Shown here in pieces: positions 60,206-64,000 of a stretch of DNA of 64,000 nt. This DNA is from Burkholderia cepacia. GTDB taxonomy: Bacteria > Pseudomonadota > Gammaproteobacteria > Burkholderiales > Burkholderiaceae. The position numbers were made by a program, and so were the translations under genes. The notes beneath the pieces were generated by a model. That model was given only the letters and a program-made list of their open reading frames with translations. It was not told where the DNA came from and did no database searches. Numbering within the stretch: position 1 is the stretch's first letter; each line of letters opens with the position of its first letter. The stretch is from NCBI RefSeq assembly GCF_001718835.1, contig NZ_CP013444.1, positions 496,001-560,000 on the forward strand, given 5' to 3'.

Positions 60206-60748
60206 GTGAATAACTTGCGACGGGTTCTGACGACGCTTGGCGTGGTGATCTGGCTTGCCGGATGCAGCCGGGCCGATGGAAAAGACGTACAGGATTCACA
60301 CATGACGCAATCAACGATGACCCTGTGGCAGGCGATCGACGCGCTGGCGCTGCAGGTCCCGTTCTCGAAGGCTAAGGTCGAACATGCACTGTCGACCCGG
60401 TTGACCGCGACCGACGAAGAGGGGAATGACGTGTTCCAGTTCTTCAAGAGCACGCCTGTCACGCTGACGGACGGCGTGGTCATCAAGAACGTGGACTTGC
60501 GCGTCAAGCGGCAGGGCGCGCATCCGGGTTTCATGGTGCTGGAGCTGGGCGGGCCGTGCGTCGGACTCGATGCGGTGCGCGCACGCTACAGCCACCTCGA
60601 AATCACCGACGTGCCGCGCGGCCGGTCGCTCGAAGAGGCAACGACGCATTCGGCGCAGTTGCCCTGGGGGCAGCTGTCGTTCGGCTTCGAGGAGCGCAAT
60701 CCCGCCTGTCTCGCCACTGTCTCGTTCAAGCCCAAAAAGCAAGACTGA
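60206..60748 (+). CDS. Lipoprotein immunity protein, copy 2
   Basis: This 180-residue tandem paralogue of the preceding gene begins with GTG at 60206 and has the same signal and lipobox (TLGVVIWLAGCSRADGK). The DNA of the first 100 bases is nearly identical to copy 1, so the duplication is recent in that part. The mature proteins differ at scattered positions (for example LSTRLTATDEEGNDVFQFFK) and at the end (CLATVSFKPKKQD). Duplicated immunity genes may protect against variant effectors of other strains. The copy lacks the strong ribosome site of the first, so it may depend on re-initiation. Confidence 0.8.
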   Translation: MNNLRRVLTTLGVVIWLAGCSRADGKDVQDSHMTQSTMTLWQAIDALALQVPFSKAKVEHALSTRLTATDEEGNDVFQFFKSTPVTLTDGVVIKNVDLRVKRQGAHPGFMVLELGGPCVGLDAVRARYSHLEITDVPRGRSLEEATTHSAQLPWGQLSFGFEERNPACLATVSFKPKKQD

Positions 60749-60763
60749 GTCCGGCGCCTCATG

Positions 60764-60799
60764 CGGTGTTCCGTGCCGCAACGCGAGGCACGGACACCG
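60764..60799. terminator. Strong hairpin after the immunity genes
   Basis: The arms CGGTGTTCCGTGCC and GGCACGGACACCG pair over 13 bases with a single bulged T and a nine-base loop. It lies 16 bp after the stop of immunity copy 2. No T-run follows, so it may be a factor-assisted terminator or an mRNA-stabilising element separating the vgrG unit from the chaperone-Rhs unit. Confidence 0.5.
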
Positions 60800-60935
60800 G
60801 GGCATTCACGCACCACACGGCTGAAGCTGCAACGACGGCTCGCAAATTGACGCACTGCCGCCGGCGTCCTCCCGTACTGAACGGCAAGCCGGCCTCAAGA
60901 CCGATTCATCCAACGAGTTTCATCGGATAACCAGC

Positions 60936-61409
60936 ATGACCGATCCAGACAACCGCATCCGCATTCACGAAGGCAGCATCACGCTGCCTGACGGATTCGA
61001 GGACCGCACCACCAACCTGTTCGTGCCGGCCGATCCGGCGAACCAGCCGAACCTGAGCGTCGCACGCGACTGGCTGAAGGACGGCGAGACGCTCGCGCCG
61101 TACGTCGACCGGCAGCTCGCGCTGCTCAAGTCGCGGCTGCAGGGGCACAAGCTGATCGCGCGGCAAGCAGAACGGCTCGGCCCGGATGACCACCGGGCGC
61201 TCGCCGGCGAGCGCATCGACGCGAGCCACCGCAACGGTACGCGCGTCGTGTTCCAGCGGCAGGCGGCATTCATCGTTGCGCCGGGGCGCGTGCTGATCTT
61301 TACCGCATCGAGCGCCAGGGCCTTCAACGACGAACTGGACGCGTCGTGGCGCACATGGCTCGACGGCTATCGGCCTGCGGACGAAACCGGCGAAGCCGGG
61401 CTGGCCTGA
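60936..61409 (+). CDS. EagR-type T6SS chaperone (DUF1795/DcrB-like)
   Basis: This 157-residue protein matches the DUF1795 family (EagR/EagT6): IRIHEGSITLPDGFEDRTTN at the start, DPANQPNLSVARDWLKDGET, VVFQRQAAFIVAPGRVLIFT and the C-terminal FNDELDASWRTWLDGYRP. EagR chaperones are known to bind and shield the N-terminal membrane segments of prePAAR effectors. The next gene, 15 bp downstream, encodes exactly such an effector, so they act as a pair in the cytoplasm before secretion. Confidence 0.85.
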   Translation: MTDPDNRIRIHEGSITLPDGFEDRTTNLFVPADPANQPNLSVARDWLKDGETLAPYVDRQLALLKSRLQGHKLIARQAERLGPDDHRALAGERIDASHRNGTRVVFQRQAAFIVAPGRVLIFTASSARAFNDELDASWRTWLDGYRPADETGEAGLA

Positions 61410-61424
61410 CGAGGAACGAACACC

Positions 61425-64000
61425 ATGTTCGAGGCCGCACGCGTCACCGATCCGATCGAGCACACCAGCGCGCTCGCGGGTTTCCTGATCGGCGCCGTCA
61501 TCGGCGTCGCGCTGATCGCCGCGGTCGCGTTTGCGACCTTCACGTGCGGCTTCGGCGTGGCGTTGCTGGCGGGCCTGGTTGCCGGCGTCGGAGCCGGCGC
61601 GATCCTGTCGCTAGGAGAGGCGATAGGGAAGATGTTCAGTTCTCCGTCCGGTGCGATCGTCACCGGCTCCGCCAACGTCTTCATCAACGGCAAGCCCGCC
61701 GCGTACGCCACGCTGAGCGGCACGGCTTGCGACAAGCACAATCCGGTGCCGCTCGTCGCGCAGGGTTCGACCAACGTCTTCATCAACGGGCGGCCCGCCG
61801 CGCGCAAGGACGACAAGATCACGTGCGGCGCGGCGATCGGCGACGGCTCGCACGATACGTTCATTCACGGCGGCACGGAAACCTACCTGCCGGTGGACGA
61901 CGAGGTGCCGCCGTGGCTCCGTACCACGGTCGACTGGGCATTCGCGCTGGCGGGGCTGGTCGGCGGGCTCGCCGGCCTCGTGAAGGCCGCCGGCGGACTG
62001 TCGCGCGCGGTCTTGCCGTGCGCGGCGAAGTTCATCGGCGGCTTCGTGCTCGGAGAGGCCGTGGGGCGCTACGTGGCCGGGCCCGCGATCAATCGCGCGA
62101 TCGGCGGGATGTTCGGCAATCCTGTCGACGTCACGACCGGGCGCAAGATCCTGCTCGCCGAATCGGAAACCGATTACGTCATTCCGGCTCCGCTGCCGGT
62201 CGCGATCAGGCGCTTCTATTCGAGCGGCCTCGACCACGTCGGCACGCTCGGCCGCGGCTGGGTGCTGCCGTGGGACCTGCGGCTGCAGGCGCGCGACGGG
62301 CGGCTCTGGTACACGGACGCGCAAGGGCGCGAAAGCGGGTTTCCGCTGGTTCGCAACGGGCAGTCGTCGTTCAGCGAGAGCGAGCAGCGCTATCTGACCT
62401 GCACGCCCGACGGGCGTTACGTGCTGCACGACGTCGGCGAAACGTATTACGACTTCGGGCGGCTCGATCCCGACACGGACCGGATCGCGTGGGTGCGCCG
62501 CATCGAGGACCAGGCCGGGCAGTGGACGCAGTTCGAGCGCGACAGTCAGGGGCGCGTGCGCGAGATCCTCACCTGCGGCGGCATACAGGCGGTGCTCGAT
62601 TACGAGGCCGTCCACGGCCGGCTCGCAACGGTCACGCTTGTCCACGGTGACGAGCGCCGTCTCGCCGTCGCCTATGGATACGACGACAACGGTCAGATGG
62701 CGTCGGTGACGGACGCGAACGGCGCGGTCGTGCGCCGCTTTGCGTATGCCGACGGCTTGATGACGAGCCACACGAACGCGCTGGGATTCGTGTCGAGCTA
62801 CAAGTGGGCGGCGATCGGCGGGCAGCCGCGCGTCGTCGCGACGCAGACCAGCGAGGGCGAGCACTGGACGTTCGAATACGACCTCGACGCGCGGGAGAGC
62901 CGCGTTCGCCATCTCGACGGACGTTCGGCGAGATGGCGTTACGACGCGCAGTTCCAGGTCGTCGAATGCACGGATCTCGACGGCGCGCAGTACCGGATCG
63001 AGTACAACGATGCCGGCAGGCCGATTGCGTTCATGCTGCCCGGCGAGCGCAAGGTCGCGCTGGAATATGACGACGCGGGGCGCATCGTCGCCGAAACCGA
63101 TCCGCTCGGGCGCACGACGCGCACGCGGTACGACGGCAACAGCCTGCGTCCGGTGGAAATCACCGCGCCGGACGGTGGCGTCTGGCAGGCGGAATATGAC
63201 CGTCAGGGGCGCCTGCTGCTCAGCCGCGATCCGCTTGGCCGGATCAACCGGTACGAGTATCCCGACGGGCTGACGTCGCAGCCCGCCGCGCATGTCGATG
63301 CGCGCGGGGGACGCAAGGCGCTGGCGTGGAACCGGCTCGGTCAGCTCGTCGCCTATACGGATTGCTCGGGGAAGACCACGCGCAGCGAGTTCGACGCGTT
63401 CGGACTGCCGGTCGCCACGGAAAACGCATTGGGGCAGCGCGTCTCGTACGCGATGCGGCCGACCGGCGAACCGGTGCGCATCGCCTATCCGGACGGCAGC
63501 GAGGAGTCCTTCGAATACGATGCGGCTGGGCTCGTCGTGCGACATGTCGGATTGGGCGGACGCATCCGGCAATCGATCCGCAATGCGCGTGGCCAGTTGC
63601 GCGAAGCGATCGATCCGGCGGGGCGCCGGCTCGTGTATCGCTACGATGCCGAAGGGCGGCTGTTCGAGCTGCTGAACGATCATGCGCGCTATGCGTTCGC
63701 CTATGACGCGGGCGGGCGTTTGCTGTCCGAAACGCGGCCGGATGGCGTGAAGCGGCGCTTTGCCTACGACGATGCCGGCGGGCTTCGGGAGCTGACGATC
63801 GTCGGTGCGGCTGACGATGCGAATCGTCGTGATGCGCAGGCCGTTCGGGTGCTTCGCTTCGAGCGCGACCTGATGGGGAATCTGACGGCGCAGCATACGC
63901 CGACCGACGTGACTCGCTACGAGCGCGATGCGGGAGACCGGCTGCTTGCCGTCGAGCGGACGCCGACCGATGCGGGTGTCGCGCTCGGTATCGAGCCGGA
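61425..64000 (+). CDS. prePAAR-PAAR-Rhs effector (partial, C-terminus beyond window)
   Basis: The frame is open from ATG 61425 to the window edge, giving 858 codons. It begins MFEAARVTDPIEHTSALAG, a prePAAR motif, followed by two membrane helices (residues about 20-60). A PAAR domain is next (TGSANVFINGKPAAYATL, GSTNVFINGRPAARKDDKIT), then more hydrophobic segments (about 165-220). An Rhs shell follows from NPVDVTTGRKILLAESETDY, with many YD repeats (YDDNGQMASVTDANG, YDDAGRIVAETDPLGRTT, YDAEGRLFELLNDHARYAF). The toxin tip that follows the Rhs core is not in the window, so the effector's activity is unknown. An immunity gene is expected downstream. Confidence 0.9.
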   Translation, partial: MFEAARVTDPIEHTSALAGFLIGAVIGVALIAAVAFATFTCGFGVALLAGLVAGVGAGAILSLGEAIGKMFSSPSGAIVTGSANVFINGKPAAYATLSGTACDKHNPVPLVAQGSTNVFINGRPAARKDDKITCGAAIGDGSHDTFIHGGTETYLPVDDEVPPWLRTTVDWAFALAGLVGGLAGLVKAAGGLSRAVLPCAAKFIGGFVLGEAVGRYVAGPAINRAIGGMFGNPVDVTTGRKILLAESETDYVIPAPLPVAIRRFYSSGLDHVGTLGRGWVLPWDLRLQARDGRLWYTDAQGRESGFPLVRNGQSSFSESEQRYLTCTPDGRYVLHDVGETYYDFGRLDPDTDRIAWVRRIEDQAGQWTQFERDSQGRVREILTCGGIQAVLDYEAVHGRLATVTLVHGDERRLAVAYGYDDNGQMASVTDANGAVVRRFAYADGLMTSHTNALGFVSSYKWAAIGGQPRVVATQTSEGEHWTFEYDLDARESRVRHLDGRSARWRYDAQFQVVECTDLDGAQYRIEYNDAGRPIAFMLPGERKVALEYDDAGRIVAETDPLGRTTRTRYDGNSLRPVEITAPDGGVWQAEYDRQGRLLLSRDPLGRINRYEYPDGLTSQPAAHVDARGGRKALAWNRLGQLVAYTDCSGKTTRSEFDAFGLPVATENALGQRVSYAMRPTGEPVRIAYPDGSEESFEYDAAGLVVRHVGLGGRIRQSIRNARGQLREAIDPAGRRLVYRYDAEGRLFELLNDHARYAFAYDAGGRLLSETRPDGVKRRFAYDDAGGLRELTIVGAADDANRRDAQAVRVLRFERDLMGNLTAQHTPTDVTRYERDAGDRLLAVERTPTDAGVALGIEP

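Noticed and set aside
1..64000. tRNA, rRNA, prophage integrase or plasmid origin
   Set aside because: None was recognised by reading. A covariance-model search was not possible here, so a missed tRNA cannot be fully excluded.

Overview
The window is high-GC DNA (third codon positions almost all G or C) with gene content typical of Burkholderia, most likely the B. cepacia complex. Supporting signs are the DUF2760/twin Hsp70 operon, the DUF3348-DUF802-OmpA-DUF2894 operon, TctDE-type two-component genes, VgrG/Rhs type VI secretion loci and an IS110-family element. The density of regulators, transporters and secretion loci suggests a secondary chromosome or accessory region. This assignment is inferred from family knowledge, not from a database search.

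Layout. 1-2.2 kb: a cut-off small gene, a type I DAHP synthase with a probable TTG start, and an AT-rich intergenic stretch holding three 19-bp direct repeats. 2.2-2.9 kb: a decayed PTS EIIA gene next to a long-armed inverted repeat. 3.2-8.6 kb: a DUF2760 + two-Hsp70 operon ending in a clear terminator. 8.7-12.8 kb: a citrulline hydrolase/ornithine cyclodeaminase pair and its probable Lrp-type regulator, split by an IS110/IS1111-type element. 12.8-27.0 kb: ordinary regulators, enzymes and transporters, two two-component systems, two toxin-antitoxin operons with palindromes at their promoters, and a DedA-PAP2-LssY fusion.

27.5-34.9 kb is a type VI secretion (T6SS) island of visibly lower GC: PAAR, VgrG, a putative metallopeptidase effector and two paralogous exported putative immunity proteins. 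A fused scrap of a second vgrG/effector copy survives between the two immunity genes. 35.2-44.4 kb is a LysR-controlled sugar-acid catabolic operon: PdxA-like dehydrogenase, enolase-superfamily dehydratase, DapA-like lyase/dehydratase, MFS transporter, beta-propeller, amidohydrolase-type lactonase and 2-oxoglutarate-semialdehyde dehydrogenase. It reads as a non-phosphorylating route to 2-oxoglutarate. 44.5-50.4 kb holds GNAT genes, a 40-residue peptide gene upstream of an M29-like peptidase homologue, a frameshifted flavin disulfide reductase, a LysE exporter and a DUF1444-like gene.

50.7-55.8 kb is the most striking block: a four-gene operon encoding a MotA/ExbB-like membrane protein with a very long repetitive coiled-coil tail (DUF802), a MotB/OmpA-like partner, and two soluble proteins (DUF3348, DUF2894). 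In architecture it resembles the ZorAB motor of Zorya defence, but no ZorC/D/E genes are present. 56.8-64.0 kb is a second T6SS effector locus: a VgrG with a C-terminal HEAGH metallopeptidase domain, two tandem lipoprotein immunity genes, an EagR-type (DUF1795) chaperone and a prePAAR-Rhs protein running off the window.

Several genes (PTS EIIA, flavin oxidoreductase, the OmpA-like protein) are broken by what look like one- or two-base shifts inside GC-rich runs. Some of these may be sequencing errors rather than real pseudogenes. No rRNA, tRNA or CRISPR array was recognised.
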